From positions 62,001 to 126,000 of the forward strand of contig NZ_FNOI01000008.1 of assembly GCF_900107015.1 (NCBI RefSeq): a stretch of DNA of 64,000 nucleotides, in the 5' to 3' direction. Made by a program: the position numbers and the translations under genes. The notes beneath the pieces were generated by a model. It made no database searches. It saw only the letters and a program-made list of their open reading frames with translations, and was not told where the DNA came from. This DNA is from Litoreibacter albidus. Lineage in GTDB: Bacteria > Pseudomonadota > Alphaproteobacteria > Rhodobacterales > Rhodobacteraceae. Below, one piece after another: positions 32,918 to 42,634 of this stretch (position 1 is its first letter; every line of letters starts with the position of its first letter).

Positions 32918-34774
32918 ATGAATGCTCCGACACCCAACATAGGCGATAGCCAGCCCGCAAAACGGCCTCAGATCAAGCAATTGGATGAGGTTGCCGTAAA
33001 CCGTATCGCCGCCGGCGAGGTGGTGGAACGGCCTGCCTCTGCGGTTAAGGAATTGATCGAGAACGCGCTGGACGCGGGGGCGACCCGTATCGAGCTGTGT
33101 GTGAAGGACGGCGGCAAGACGTTGATCCGCGTGACCGACGACGGGCACGGCATTCCGGCGCAGGATTTACCACTGGCCTTATCGCGCCACGCGACGTCCA
33201 AGATTGACGGCACCGACCTGTTGAACATCCACACCTTCGGCTTTCGCGGGGAGGCTTTGCCGTCGATGGCGGCGGTGGGGCGCATGACCATCACATCGCG
33301 GATCGCGGGGCAGGATGCCGCGCAGATCGTTGTGGACGGCGGCGCGATGGGGGCGGTGACCCCTGCGGCCCTGACGAAGGGCACCGTGGTGGAACTGCGC
33401 AACTTGTTTTACGCGACACCGGCCCGCCTGAAATTCCTGCGCACCGACCGCGCGGAAATGGGCGCAATCGCGGATGTGGTGAAGAAGCTGGCGATGGCGG
33501 AGCCTTACGTCGGCTTCACTATCCGCGACCTGTCCCGTGATGATAAAGGCCGCGTTACGTTTCGCGCGGATGCGCAAAGCGGGGATATGTTCGATGCACT
33601 TAGCGGTCGGCTGCGGTCGATCCTCGGGGCGGAGTTCGCCGATAATGCACTGGCCATTGATGCGGAACGCGACGGGGTCACCCTGACCGGATACGCGGCT
33701 TTGCCGACCTATTCGCGCGGCAACAGTATCTCGCAATTCCTGTTTGTGAATGGCCGCCCTGTGCGCGACAAGCTGTTGGTTGGCGCGTTGCGCGGGGCCT
33801 ATTCGGACTTCTTGAGCCGCGACCGTCACCCCGTCGTCGCGTTGTTTCTGGAGTTGGAGCCGACAAAGGTGGATGTGAACGTGCACCCCGCTAAGGCCGA
33901 GGTGCGTTTTCGCGATCCGGGGACCGCGCGCGGGCTGATCGTGTCGGCGTTGAAGCATGCGCTGGCGGACGCGGGGCACCGCGCCTCCACCACGGTGGCG
34001 AGTGCAACGTTGGGCGCGTTCCAGCCGGAGCGCGTGGAGCGCCCTGTCTACCAGATGGACCGCCCGTCGCAGGGCGCGTTGCGCGCCTCCTACCATGCGC
34101 AGGCCCCGCAGTTCGAGACTCCGGGGTTTGCGGAAACGCAGGCCGTTTACAGCCGTGTTGACGTGGTGGAGCCAGCGGCGGAGGCCGCGCCGGATCACCC
34201 CTTGGGGGCGGCCCGCGGGCAGGTGCACGAGAACTACATCATCGCGCAAACCAAGGACGGGATGGTCATCGTTGACCAGCACGCGGCGCACGAGCGTTTG
34301 GTGTATGAGAAGTTAAAGAAACAAATGGCGGAGAATGGCATCGCCGCGCAGGCGCTGCTGATCCCCGAGATTGTGGAGATGTCCGACGCGGACGCGGCTG
34401 TGCTGCTGACCCACGCGGAAGCGCTGTCGAAACTGGGCCTCACGCTAGAGCCGTTCGGCGCAGGGGCCATCGCGGTGCGCGAAACGCCTGCGATCTTGGG
34501 CGAAGTCAACGCCGAGGCGATGGTGCGCGACATTCTGGACGAGTTGGATGATCTGGGCGACACGCAACTGGTGGCTGATAAGATCGAAGCGGTGCTGAGC
34601 CGTGTGGCGTGCCACGGCTCTATCCGGTCGGGGCGCTGGATGCGCGCGGACGAGATGAACGCGCTGCTGCGCGAAATGGAAGCAACGCCCCATTCGGGGC
34701 AGTGCAACCATGGCCGCCCGACCTATGTGGAGCTGAAATTGGCCGATATTGAGCGATTGTTCGGGCGCACATGA
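32918..34774 (+). CDS. mutL: DNA mismatch repair protein MutL
   Basis: The 618 aa protein has the GHKL ATPase motifs ELIENALDAGATRIE, DDGHGIP and FGFRGEALPSM at the N-terminus and a C-terminal dimerisation domain. The sequence DQHAAHERLVYE fits the metal-binding motif DQHA-x2-E-x4-E of endonuclease-type MutL proteins, with supporting ACHGSIRSG and QCNHGRPT segments, so it is predicted to nick DNA itself. rmuC overlaps its stop. The ATG has no clear ribosome site; TACAAT lies only seven bases before it, which would fit a leaderless transcript. Confidence 0.96.
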   Translation: MNAPTPNIGDSQPAKRPQIKQLDEVAVNRIAAGEVVERPASAVKELIENALDAGATRIELCVKDGGKTLIRVTDDGHGIPAQDLPLALSRHATSKIDGTDLLNIHTFGFRGEALPSMAAVGRMTITSRIAGQDAAQIVVDGGAMGAVTPAALTKGTVVELRNLFYATPARLKFLRTDRAEMGAIADVVKKLAMAEPYVGFTIRDLSRDDKGRVTFRADAQSGDMFDALSGRLRSILGAEFADNALAIDAERDGVTLTGYAALPTYSRGNSISQFLFVNGRPVRDKLLVGALRGAYSDFLSRDRHPVVALFLELEPTKVDVNVHPAKAEVRFRDPGTARGLIVSALKHALADAGHRASTTVASATLGAFQPERVERPVYQMDRPSQGALRASYHAQAPQFETPGFAETQAVYSRVDVVEPAAEAAPDHPLGAARGQVHENYIIAQTKDGMVIVDQHAAHERLVYEKLKKQMAENGIAAQALLIPEIVEMSDADAAVLLTHAEALSKLGLTLEPFGAGAIAVRETPAILGEVNAEAMVRDILDELDDLGDTQLVADKIEAVLSRVACHGSIRSGRWMRADEMNALLREMEATPHSGQCNHGRPTYVELKLADIERLFGRT

Positions 34775-35994
34775 TCACAGTTGGCGACACGGTGTTGCAG
34801 TGGGACGACCCGCTGGTGATTGCTGGGCTGATCGGGGCGGCAGTTTTGCTGTTGATGATTGTGCTGCTGATCACGGTCGCGCGCTCTGCGGGGCGGGCGG
34901 CACGTATGGCGCAGCCGATGATGATGCAGATGGGCCAGTTGAACCAGACGGTGCAGAACCTTGGCACGGGGCAGGCGCAGCTGACAGGCGGGTTGGAAAG
35001 CCTGTCAAAAAGCCAAAGCATGACGATACAAACGATGGAAGTCCGGCTGGCGGAAGTGCAGCACAAAATGGCGGAGCGGCTGCATGAGAACGCCATGCGC
35101 TCGGCGCGGTCACTGTCGGACTTGCAAGAGCGGATGAACGACACGCTGCACGGCTCTTCGGAGAAAACCACCAAGTCGCTGACGCAATTGCAGGAGCGGC
35201 TGGCGACCATCGACCGCGCCCAGACCAATATCGAAAAGCTGTCGGGCGACGTGTTATCGTTGCAGGACATCCTGTCGAACAAGCAAACGCGCGGGGCGTT
35301 CGGGGAAATCCAGCTGAACGATATTGTGTCGAAGGCGCTGCCGTCGGACAGCTATTCGTTCCAAACGACCCTCTCGAACGGGCGGCGCGCGGACTGCCTG
35401 ATCAACCTGCCCAACCCGCCCGGCCCGATTGTGATCGACGCCAAGTTCCCGTTGGAGGCCTATGAGGCCTACGTCGCCGCCGACAACAAGGATGCGCAGG
35501 CGCGGGCATTGACGGCCTTGGGGCAAGCGGTCCGTGTGCATATCAAGAAGATATCGGAAAGCTACCAGATCGAGGGGGAGACGGCGGACGGCGCGTTGAT
35601 GTTCCTGCCGTCAGAGGCCGTCTATGCGGAACTGCATGCGCGTCTGCCCCATATCATCCGCGAAGGTTTTGCGGCGCGGGTGTGGATCGTGTCGCCAACG
35701 ACGTGCATGGCGACGCTGAACACCATGCGCTCTATCCTGAAGGATTCGCGGATGCGCGAGCAGGCGGGGGAAATCCGCAAAGCCCTGCGCCATCTGCACC
35801 GCGACGTGGAGATCATCGGCGAGAAGGCGGGCAAGCTGGAAACGCACCTGCGCCAAGCGGGCGAGGACGTGGCCGGTGTGTTGACCGCCGCGACCCGCGC
35901 AAGCAAGCGGGCGGACCGGCTGGACAACTTCGACTTTGAAGAATTAGCGCCGGACGTGACAAATGTGGTACCCTTGGACCATCCCAAAGGCTAA
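34771..35994 (+). CDS. rmuC: DNA recombination protein RmuC
   Basis: The 407 aa protein has an N-terminal membrane segment (about residues 15-35), a long coiled-coil region (about 50-155) and the RmuC nuclease-like domain (about 165-380), with RGAFGEIQLNDIV, VIDAKFPLEAY and the VWIVSPTTCMATLNTMRSI block. RmuC proteins limit certain DNA rearrangements in bacteria; the mechanism is poorly known. The start overlaps the mutL stop by four bases (ATGA), placing the two DNA-maintenance genes under one transcript. Confidence 0.92.
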   Translation: MITVGDTVLQWDDPLVIAGLIGAAVLLLMIVLLITVARSAGRAARMAQPMMMQMGQLNQTVQNLGTGQAQLTGGLESLSKSQSMTIQTMEVRLAEVQHKMAERLHENAMRSARSLSDLQERMNDTLHGSSEKTTKSLTQLQERLATIDRAQTNIEKLSGDVLSLQDILSNKQTRGAFGEIQLNDIVSKALPSDSYSFQTTLSNGRRADCLINLPNPPGPIVIDAKFPLEAYEAYVAADNKDAQARALTALGQAVRVHIKKISESYQIEGETADGALMFLPSEAVYAELHARLPHIIREGFAARVWIVSPTTCMATLNTMRSILKDSRMREQAGEIRKALRHLHRDVEIIGEKAGKLETHLRQAGEDVAGVLTAATRASKRADRLDNFDFEELAPDVTNVVPLDHPKG

Positions 35995-36066
35995 CGCGGC
36001 GTTTGATCCAAATCATATGAGGCTGCCCCACCGCCCCTTAGGGTAGCCACGCAACAAGCTGGAGCT

Positions 36067-36387
36067 ATGAAGATGGACATTTCCCTTTCCAAGGTCGCGC
36101 AAGTGGTCTTGTTCGCCCATGAACTCGACCGTGCCGAGGGGGAGTTACGCGCGTTCATTGACGGGCTGAACGAGGACGAGCAGGCGGAATTGGTTGCTTT
36201 GGCGTGGATCGGGCGCGGCAGCTTTGAGCCCACCGAATGGGAAGAGGCACTGACGACCGCGCGCCAAGAAAAGGTGACGCCGACGGAGGACTACCTGCTG
36301 GGCATGCCGCATGTTGCCGACCATCTGGAAACCGGCGCGGAAATGATGGGCTTTGACCTCTCGGACGCGGAAGACGACCTGCTTTAG
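36067..36387 (+). CDS. DUF3775 domain-containing protein
   Basis: The 106 aa acidic protein fits DUF3775: a helical N-terminus (ISLSKVAQVVLFAHELD), then LNEDEQAELVALAWIGRGSF and a C-terminal MPHVADHLETGAEMMGF. The function is unknown; the family is mostly alphaproteobacterial. A GGAG site precedes the ATG. Its stop codon overlaps the stop of the convergent saccharopine dehydrogenase gene by four bases. Confidence 0.85.
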   Translation: MKMDISLSKVAQVVLFAHELDRAEGELRAFIDGLNEDEQAELVALAWIGRGSFEPTEWEEALTTARQEKVTPTEDYLLGMPHVADHLETGAEMMGFDLSDAEDDLL

Positions 36388-37430
36388 AGGTTTTCGTCAA
36401 ACGTCGCTTTGGCGCGGCCCCAGACGCCCTGATCCAGCGCGCCCAGCGTCAGAAGGCTTGGCAGCAACTGGCTGGCAAAATCTTCGGACGATTCAACCGG
36501 CAGCATCGACGGGAGGTTATCAATCGCGGTCACATCCAACACGGGGGCGTCATGCACGCGCAGTGCGGGTGCGTCCCATGTGGTGGCGCGGTCATAGACC
36601 TTTATCGGGGAAAAGTCGCTGTCAGGGTCGCAGGCGATATCGCCGATGACCGATAGGCTGCGCAGCGCGGTCTTTGCGCTGGCAGGCACGAATACAGGTG
36701 TGCCGGGGCGGGCGAGGATACAGTTCAGAAAGATATCATGCGCCAGAACTTCGGGGAACGGCCCGCCGCTTGCGGTTTCGGCCATGTCCCATTTGGTGAC
36801 GTCCACGCCCATGGAGGTGCACAGATCCGCGCCGCCGGTTCCCACGCGGCCGAGCGCGCCGATGATCAGCGCGGTGGGACGCTTATTGCCCAGTGGCTTC
36901 AGCCGCGCAGACAGGTCATCGCGCATAGCGCTGGAGGACGGGTAGACGCCAACCGGCGCGGCGATGCCGCCTTGTTGTTGCGCGATCCAGCAGAGCAAGC
37001 TGACGGCGGCCCCCGCGTAGCCCGCCCAGTAGCCGAAGGCGGCAACACGACGACCGTCTTCGCCTACCAGATATTCCAGATCGTAAAGCGCGCCGCCGCC
37101 TGCCTTGAAGCGATCCAGCAGAATGCGGCCGGATGGCTGGCCTTTGTAAGCGTGCCCGAACATGATGTGGCGATGGGGCAGGGGGGTGCCGTCTTCTGGC
37201 AGTTCCTTCAAGCCAAAGACAATTGCATCGCGGGGGGCGTTGATCCAGCTGCCTTCGGCGGCGATGTCGCAGCCTGTGGCGGCGAAACCGTCGATTGGTA
37301 TGGCGCGAGTGGCGCTTTGCTCCACGGTGACTTTGATCCCCGCCTCCATCAAGGCGCGGACGCCTTCGGGGGTCACGCCGACGCGTTGTTCGTGGTCGCG
37401 GCTTTCGGATCGAACCCAAAGATGTGTCAT
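36384..37430 (-). CDS. Saccharopine dehydrogenase (NAD+, L-lysine-forming type)
   Basis: The 348 aa protein resembles yeast Lys1: an alanine-dehydrogenase-like N-terminal domain (HLWVRSESRDHEQRVGVTPEGV, FGLKELPEDGTPL, HIMFGHAYKGQ) and a nucleotide domain with IIGALGRVGTGG (about residues 190-201). It interconverts saccharopine with lysine and 2-oxoglutarate. No Lys9-type partner lies beside it, and dapB in this window shows that lysine is made by the DAP route, so a catabolic or orphan role is likely. It is divergent from the formate dehydrogenase gene across 170 bases. Confidence 0.9.
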   Translation of the reverse strand: MTHLWVRSESRDHEQRVGVTPEGVRALMEAGIKVTVEQSATRAIPIDGFAATGCDIAAEGSWINAPRDAIVFGLKELPEDGTPLPHRHIMFGHAYKGQPSGRILLDRFKAGGGALYDLEYLVGEDGRRVAAFGYWAGYAGAAVSLLCWIAQQQGGIAAPVGVYPSSSAMRDDLSARLKPLGNKRPTALIIGALGRVGTGGADLCTSMGVDVTKWDMAETASGGPFPEVLAHDIFLNCILARPGTPVFVPASAKTALRSLSVIGDIACDPDSDFSPIKVYDRATTWDAPALRVHDAPVLDVTAIDNLPSMLPVESSEDFASQLLPSLLTLGALDQGVWGRAKATFDENL

Positions 37431-37600
37431 GTCGGTGCCCCTATTTGTGTTAGGCTAAGGCTTACGCGAGGCCGCCAATACGCGCCACCCCTGAGCCGAT
37501 GGGAAACACGCTGACGCAAATACGGTGTTTGAGGTCGCGCATGGTGCTCTGAAAACCGCGCCCCGATGGTTTAACTTGCCGCACGTAGGGAGAGACGCCA

Positions 37601-40366
37601 ATGACCGATACGATCAAATTCACGCTCAACGGGGAGCAGGTAGAGGCGAAAGCCGGCGAGACGATTTGGGAAGTGGCCAACGGCCGCGGCCTTGTCATAC
37701 CGCATCTGTGCCACAAGCCAGCACCCGGATACCGGCCAGACGGCAACTGCCGCGCCTGCATGGTGGAGATTGAAGGCGAGCGCGTCTTGGCGGCGTCTTG
37801 CATACGGGAGCCATCCGAAGGGATGGTTGTGACCAGCGATTCCAACCGCGCGGAGACCGCCCGCAAGATGGTTGTCGAGATGTTGGTCGCAGATCAGCCT
37901 GCGCCGGATGTCGCGCACGATAAATCATCCCACCTGTGGGATATGGCCGCGCTGCAAGGAGTTTCAGAAAGTCGCTTCCCCAAGCTGGAGGAAGGCCGCA
38001 TCCCGTTACTGGATGACAGCCATGTGGCTATGTCGGTGAACTTGGATGCGTGCATCCAATGCGGGTTGTGCGTGCGGGCATGCCGTGAGGTGCAGGTGAA
38101 CGACGTGATCGGGATGTCGGGCCGTGGGCACGACGCCTACCCGACGTTCGATTTCGCGGACCCGATGGGCGAGAGTTCTTGCGTGGCGTGCGGCGAATGC
38201 GTGCAAGCCTGCCCGACAGGGGCGTTAATGCCAGCGACGGTGACGGACGAGAACCAAGTGGGCGACAGCAAGGACTTCGACAGCGAGGTGGAGAGCATCT
38301 GCCCGTTCTGTGGCGTTGGTTGCCAGATATCGCTAAAGGTCAAAGACAACAAAGTGAAATACGTGGAGGGGATCAACGGCCCCGCCAATGAGGGACGCCT
38401 GTGCGTCAAAGGCCGGTTCGGCTTTGACTACATCCACCATGACCATCGGTTGACCAAGCCGCTGATCCGGCGCGACGACGCGCCCGCCAAGGGCTTGAAC
38501 GTAGATCCGGGCAACTGGCAGGAGTTCTTCCGCGAAGCCACGTGGGACGAGGCGCTGGACATGGCGGCGGACGGCATGAAGGGGCGTGGCCGTGAGGTTG
38601 CGGGCTTTGGCTCTGCCAAATGCACCAACGAAGAGGCGTATCTGTTCCAAAAGATGATCCGCCAAGGCTTCGGGCACAACAACGTAGACCACTGCACGCG
38701 GCTCTGCCACGCATCGTCGGTGTTTGCCCTGATCGAGAACATTGGCAGCGGCGGGGTGTCCGCCTCTTTCAACGAGATCGAAAACGCGGATGTCGCGATT
38801 GTCATCGGCGCGAACCCTGCGGAGAACCATCCGGTCGCGGCGACATATTTCAAGCAGTTCGCCAAACGCGGCGGCAAGCTTATCGTGATGGACCCGCGCG
38901 GGCAGGCGTTGAAGCGTCACTCCAGCCATATGCTGCAATTCCGCCCCGGTGCGGATGTGTCGATGCTGAACGCGATCATGCATGTGATCGTGGAAGAGGG
39001 GCTTTACGACCAGCAGTATATCGACGCCTACACAGAGAATTGGGAGGCGGAGAAAGCCCACCTTACGGACTTCACCCCAGAGAAAATGAGCGAAATTTGC
39101 GGCATCGCGCCGGAGATGCTGCGCGACGTGGCCCGCACCTTTGCGGGGGCCAAATCCGCGATGATCTTCTGGGGCATGGGCGTATCACAACACATCCACG
39201 GTACCGACAATTCGCGTTGCCTGATCAGCCTTGCACTGATGACGGGGCAAGTCGGGCGTCCGGGCACGGGGTTGCACCCGTTGCGGGGGCAGAACAACGT
39301 GCAAGGCGCGTCCGATGCGGGGCTGATGCCGATGTTCCTGCCGGACTATCAAAGCGTGATGGACGACGGCGTGCGCTCTGCGTTCAGTGATGTTTGGGGC
39401 TCCGGCGACTTCTCGAACGAGAAGGGGCTGACCGTGACCGAAATTCTGGATGCGGTGCATGCGGGTGACATCAAGTCGATGTACATCCTTGGCGAAAATC
39501 CGGCGATGTCCGACCCTGATGTGGAACACGCACGGGATGCGTTGGCGAAGCTGGACCACCTTGTGGTGCAAGACATCTTCCTGACCGAAACCGCGAACTT
39601 TGCGGATGTGATCCTGCCGGCGTCCGCCTTTGCAGAGAAATCCGGCACTGTGACGAACACCAACAGGCAGGTCCAGATGGGCCGCCCCGCCGTGCCGCCC
39701 CCCGGCGATGCACGGGAAGATTGGTGGATCGAGGTGGAGCTGGCCAAGCGCCTTGGCTTGGGCTGGACCTACGAGAGCCCCGCAGAAGTATTCGCGGAGA
39801 TGAAGCTGAACATGGGGTCGCTGAACAACATCTCTTGGGATCGGTTGGAGCGCGAGAACGTGGTGACCTACCCATCGCTTTCGCCGACGGATCCGGGTCA
39901 GTCAATCGTGTTCGGCAGTGGTTTTCCGCGCGTTGATGGGCGTGCAAAATTCACGCCTGCAAATGTAATCGCGCCGAATGAAAGCCCCGATGCGGAATAC
40001 CCGATGATCCTGACCACGGGCCGTCAGTTGGAGCATTGGCACACGGGGTCCATGACCCGCCGCGCGTCCGTGCTGGACGCGATGGAGCCGGAGGCAAACT
40101 GTTCCCTGCATCCGTCGACCCTGCGCAAACTTGGAGTGGAACCGGGCGGGATACTGCGCCTGACAACGCGCCGCGGCACGGTTGACGTGATGGCGCGGTC
40201 CGACCGCGCAGTGGCCCCCGACATGGTGTTTTTGCCGTTCGCCTATGTTGAGGCCGCGGCGAACATCCTGACCAATCCGGCGGTGGACCCATACGGCAAA
40301 ATTCCCGAATTTAAGTTCGCTGCCGTGCGGGTTGAGAAGGCGGAGCAATCCGTGCCCGCAGAGTAG
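37601..40366 (+). CDS. fdhF: Formate dehydrogenase alpha subunit (Mo-bisMGD, single-gene type)
   Basis: The 921 aa protein has, in order, a 2Fe-2S ferredoxin-like domain (about residues 1-80, with CHK and CRAC), two 4Fe-4S clusters (CIQCGLCVRACREV and CVACGECVQACPTG), a further 4Fe-4S site at CPFCGVGC, and the molybdopterin domains. Cys369 in TRLCHASSV is at the metal-ligand position, so this is the cysteine rather than the selenocysteine type. It oxidises formate to CO2 in the cytoplasm. The NADH-linking FdsB and FdsG subunits and FdhD are not adjacent, so the electron acceptor is open. A strong hairpin follows. Confidence 0.93.
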   Translation: MTDTIKFTLNGEQVEAKAGETIWEVANGRGLVIPHLCHKPAPGYRPDGNCRACMVEIEGERVLAASCIREPSEGMVVTSDSNRAETARKMVVEMLVADQPAPDVAHDKSSHLWDMAALQGVSESRFPKLEEGRIPLLDDSHVAMSVNLDACIQCGLCVRACREVQVNDVIGMSGRGHDAYPTFDFADPMGESSCVACGECVQACPTGALMPATVTDENQVGDSKDFDSEVESICPFCGVGCQISLKVKDNKVKYVEGINGPANEGRLCVKGRFGFDYIHHDHRLTKPLIRRDDAPAKGLNVDPGNWQEFFREATWDEALDMAADGMKGRGREVAGFGSAKCTNEEAYLFQKMIRQGFGHNNVDHCTRLCHASSVFALIENIGSGGVSASFNEIENADVAIVIGANPAENHPVAATYFKQFAKRGGKLIVMDPRGQALKRHSSHMLQFRPGADVSMLNAIMHVIVEEGLYDQQYIDAYTENWEAEKAHLTDFTPEKMSEICGIAPEMLRDVARTFAGAKSAMIFWGMGVSQHIHGTDNSRCLISLALMTGQVGRPGTGLHPLRGQNNVQGASDAGLMPMFLPDYQSVMDDGVRSAFSDVWGSGDFSNEKGLTVTEILDAVHAGDIKSMYILGENPAMSDPDVEHARDALAKLDHLVVQDIFLTETANFADVILPASAFAEKSGTVTNTNRQVQMGRPAVPPPGDAREDWWIEVELAKRLGLGWTYESPAEVFAEMKLNMGSLNNISWDRLERENVVTYPSLSPTDPGQSIVFGSGFPRVDGRAKFTPANVIAPNESPDAEYPMILTTGRQLEHWHTGSMTRRASVLDAMEPEANCSLHPSTLRKLGVEPGGILRLTTRRGTVDVMARSDRAVAPDMVFLPFAYVEAAANILTNPAVDPYGKIPEFKFAAVRVEKAEQSVPAE

Positions 40367-40392
40367 GCCAAACCCTTTCGTGATTCTTGGCG

Positions 40393-40427
40393 TAGGGCGC
40401 TTTGTTGCACAGTGACAAAGCGCCCTA
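40393..40427 (+). terminator. Hairpin after the formate dehydrogenase gene
   Basis: TAGGGCGCTTTGT and ACAAAGCGCCCTA form a perfect 13-bp stem around nine bases, 26 bases past the stop. It has no T-run but is strong enough to end or stabilise the transcript. Confidence 0.7.
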
Positions 40428-40617
40428 TGTGCTGTCCGATTTTGCGCCTACACCCTTGTTCGCCAAGACATAATCTCTGAAGCGTGCCAAGGGGTGAACG
40501 CCCTATATGAACGACTGTTCAAAAAAAACATTGACCTGTCACGGATCGCCGCACAGTATTCCCTTAATCAGGGGCGCAAAGCCCCGACGTCGGTTCATCC
40601 GGCACAGGGAGGAAGAT

Positions 40618-42579
40618 TTGGTTCACGATTCATCTGCTTCGGCCGGTTTGGATACGCTACCCCGCCTTTTGGCGCGGAACGTTGCCAAGTACGGTGACAA
40701 ACCTGCTTACCGAGAAAAAGAGTTTGGCATCTGGCAAAGCTGGACGTGGTCAGAGGCTGCCGAAGAAATCGAAGCCTTAGCGCTGGGGTTTTTGACGCTG
40801 GGCGTGAACGAGGGCGATCACATCGCCATCATCGGCCGCAACCGCCCCTACCTTTACTGGAGCTTCGTCGCCGCCGAAATGGTCGGCGCTATACCGGTTC
40901 CCTTGTACCAAGATGCCGTGGCCGAAGAACTGGCGTATGTGCTGGATCACTGCGGCGCGCGCTTTGTCGTGGCCCAAGACCAAGAGCAGGTCGACAAGGT
41001 TTTCGAGGTCCAAGACCAGCTGCCAGCTATTGAGCATATGATCTATTTGGACCCGCGCGGCATGCGAAAGTATGACCACACGGCGCTGACCAAATACGAA
41101 GTTTTGCAAGAAAAAGGCCGTGCCGACGGTGACCGCGTCGAGTTGAACCGCCGCCGCGATTTACCGACATATGACGACACTTGCGTGATGCTCTATACGT
41201 CCGGTACCACGGGCAAGCCTAAGGGCGTTGTGCTGTCGAACCGCAACATTATCGAGACGTCCAAGGCGTCTTCGGAGTTTGACGACCTGCGCGCCGACGA
41301 TGAAATTCTGGCCTATCTGCCGATGGCTTGGGTCGGGGATTTCATCTTTTCGATCGGGCAGGCCTTTTGGACGGGCTTTTGCGTCAACTGCCCCGAAAGC
41401 CCCGCGACTATGCACAGTGATCTGCGCGAAATTGGGCCGACCTATTACTTCGCGCCGCCACGGGTGTTCGAAACCCAACTGACCGACGTGATGATCCGGA
41501 TGGAAGACGCGGGCCGTTTCAAGAAGTGGCTGTTCCACCACTACATGGCGCACGCCAAAAAGGTGGGGCCGGACCTGCTGGACGGCAAGCCTGTCGGGCT
41601 TGCGGACAAGTTGAAATACAAGCTGGGCGAATTGTTCGTGTATGGCCCGCTGAAGAACACGCTGGGCTTCTCGCGCGTGCGCGTTGGCTACACGGCGGGC
41701 GAGGCGATCGGGCCGGAAATTTTCGACTTCTACCGCTCGCTCGGGATTAACCTGAAGCAGCTTTACGGCCAAACGGAAGCTTCTGTTTTCATCACGCAGC
41801 AGCCGGACGGCGAAGTGCGCTCCGACACGGTGGGCGTGCCAAGCCCGGGTGTGGAGTTGAAAATCGCGGACAATGGCGAAGTGTTCTACCGCTCCCCCGG
41901 GGTGTTCGTGCGCTACTTCAAGAACGACGAAAGCACGGCGGACACCAAGGACGCCGAGGGCTGGGTTGCGACGGGCGACGCCGGCTTTATCGAGGAAAGC
42001 AGCGGGCATTTGCGGATCATCGACCGCGCCAAGGACGTTGGCAAAATGGCCGACGGATCGCTGTTCGCGCCGAAATATGTGGAGAACAAACTGAAGTTCT
42101 TCCCCAACGTGCTGGAAGCCGTGGTGTTCGGCAACGGCAAGGACTACTGCACCGCGTTCCTGAACATCGACCTGACCGCTGTTGGCAACTGGGCGGAGCG
42201 CAACAACATCGCGTACTCCAGCTACCAAGAGTTGGCGGGGCACCCAGAGGTGCTGGCGACGATGCAGTCGCACGTGGAAGAGGTGAACGCGAGTGTTGCG
42301 GAAGACCCGATGTTGTCGGGCTGCCAAGTGCACCGCTTTGTGGTGCTGCACAAACAGTTGGACGCGGATGACGGCGAGTTGACGCGGACGCTGAAGGTGC
42401 GCCGCCGGATCATCGAGGAGAAGTTCGCGGATATTTTGGGAGCCTTGTACGACGGATCTTCGAAAATCTCGACGGAGACCGAGGTGACCTATGAAGACGG
42501 TCGCAAGGGCGCGATCAAGGCGACGTTGGACATTCGCGATGCGGCCGTTGTCGCCAACCAGAAAGTGGCAGCGGAATGA
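40618..42579 (+). CDS. Long-chain-type acyl-CoA synthetase (AMP-binding)
   Basis: The protein of about 653 aa has the adenylate-forming signature MLYTSGTTGKPKGVVLS, YGQTEAS and the GWVATGDAGFIEESSGHLRIIDRAKD lid region of long-chain acyl-CoA ligases. It would activate a carboxylic acid with ATP and CoA. A TTG start at 40618 follows GGGAGG by five bases and gives an N-terminus (VHDSSASAGLDTLPRLLARN) in register with relatives. An ATG at 40507 adds 37 residues unlike the family and has no ribosome site. It leads an ABC-transporter cluster that ends with a second CoA ligase. Confidence 0.88.
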   Translation: MVHDSSASAGLDTLPRLLARNVAKYGDKPAYREKEFGIWQSWTWSEAAEEIEALALGFLTLGVNEGDHIAIIGRNRPYLYWSFVAAEMVGAIPVPLYQDAVAEELAYVLDHCGARFVVAQDQEQVDKVFEVQDQLPAIEHMIYLDPRGMRKYDHTALTKYEVLQEKGRADGDRVELNRRRDLPTYDDTCVMLYTSGTTGKPKGVVLSNRNIIETSKASSEFDDLRADDEILAYLPMAWVGDFIFSIGQAFWTGFCVNCPESPATMHSDLREIGPTYYFAPPRVFETQLTDVMIRMEDAGRFKKWLFHHYMAHAKKVGPDLLDGKPVGLADKLKYKLGELFVYGPLKNTLGFSRVRVGYTAGEAIGPEIFDFYRSLGINLKQLYGQTEASVFITQQPDGEVRSDTVGVPSPGVELKIADNGEVFYRSPGVFVRYFKNDESTADTKDAEGWVATGDAGFIEESSGHLRIIDRAKDVGKMADGSLFAPKYVENKLKFFPNVLEAVVFGNGKDYCTAFLNIDLTAVGNWAERNNIAYSSYQELAGHPEVLATMQSHVEEVNASVAEDPMLSGCQVHRFVVLHKQLDADDGELTRTLKVRRRIIEEKFADILGALYDGSSKISTETEVTYEDGRKGAIKATLDIRDAAVVANQKVAAE

Positions 42580-42634
42580 CGGGTCGACGCTCGATTTCAT
42601 CATCGCCCCGCCCGCCATCCCGTGAGGTAGCACT

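Noticed and set aside
41161-42633. 490 aa open frame opposite the acyl-CoA synthetase
   Set aside because: It is caused by the GC-rich third codon positions of the sense gene; no motif or start signal.
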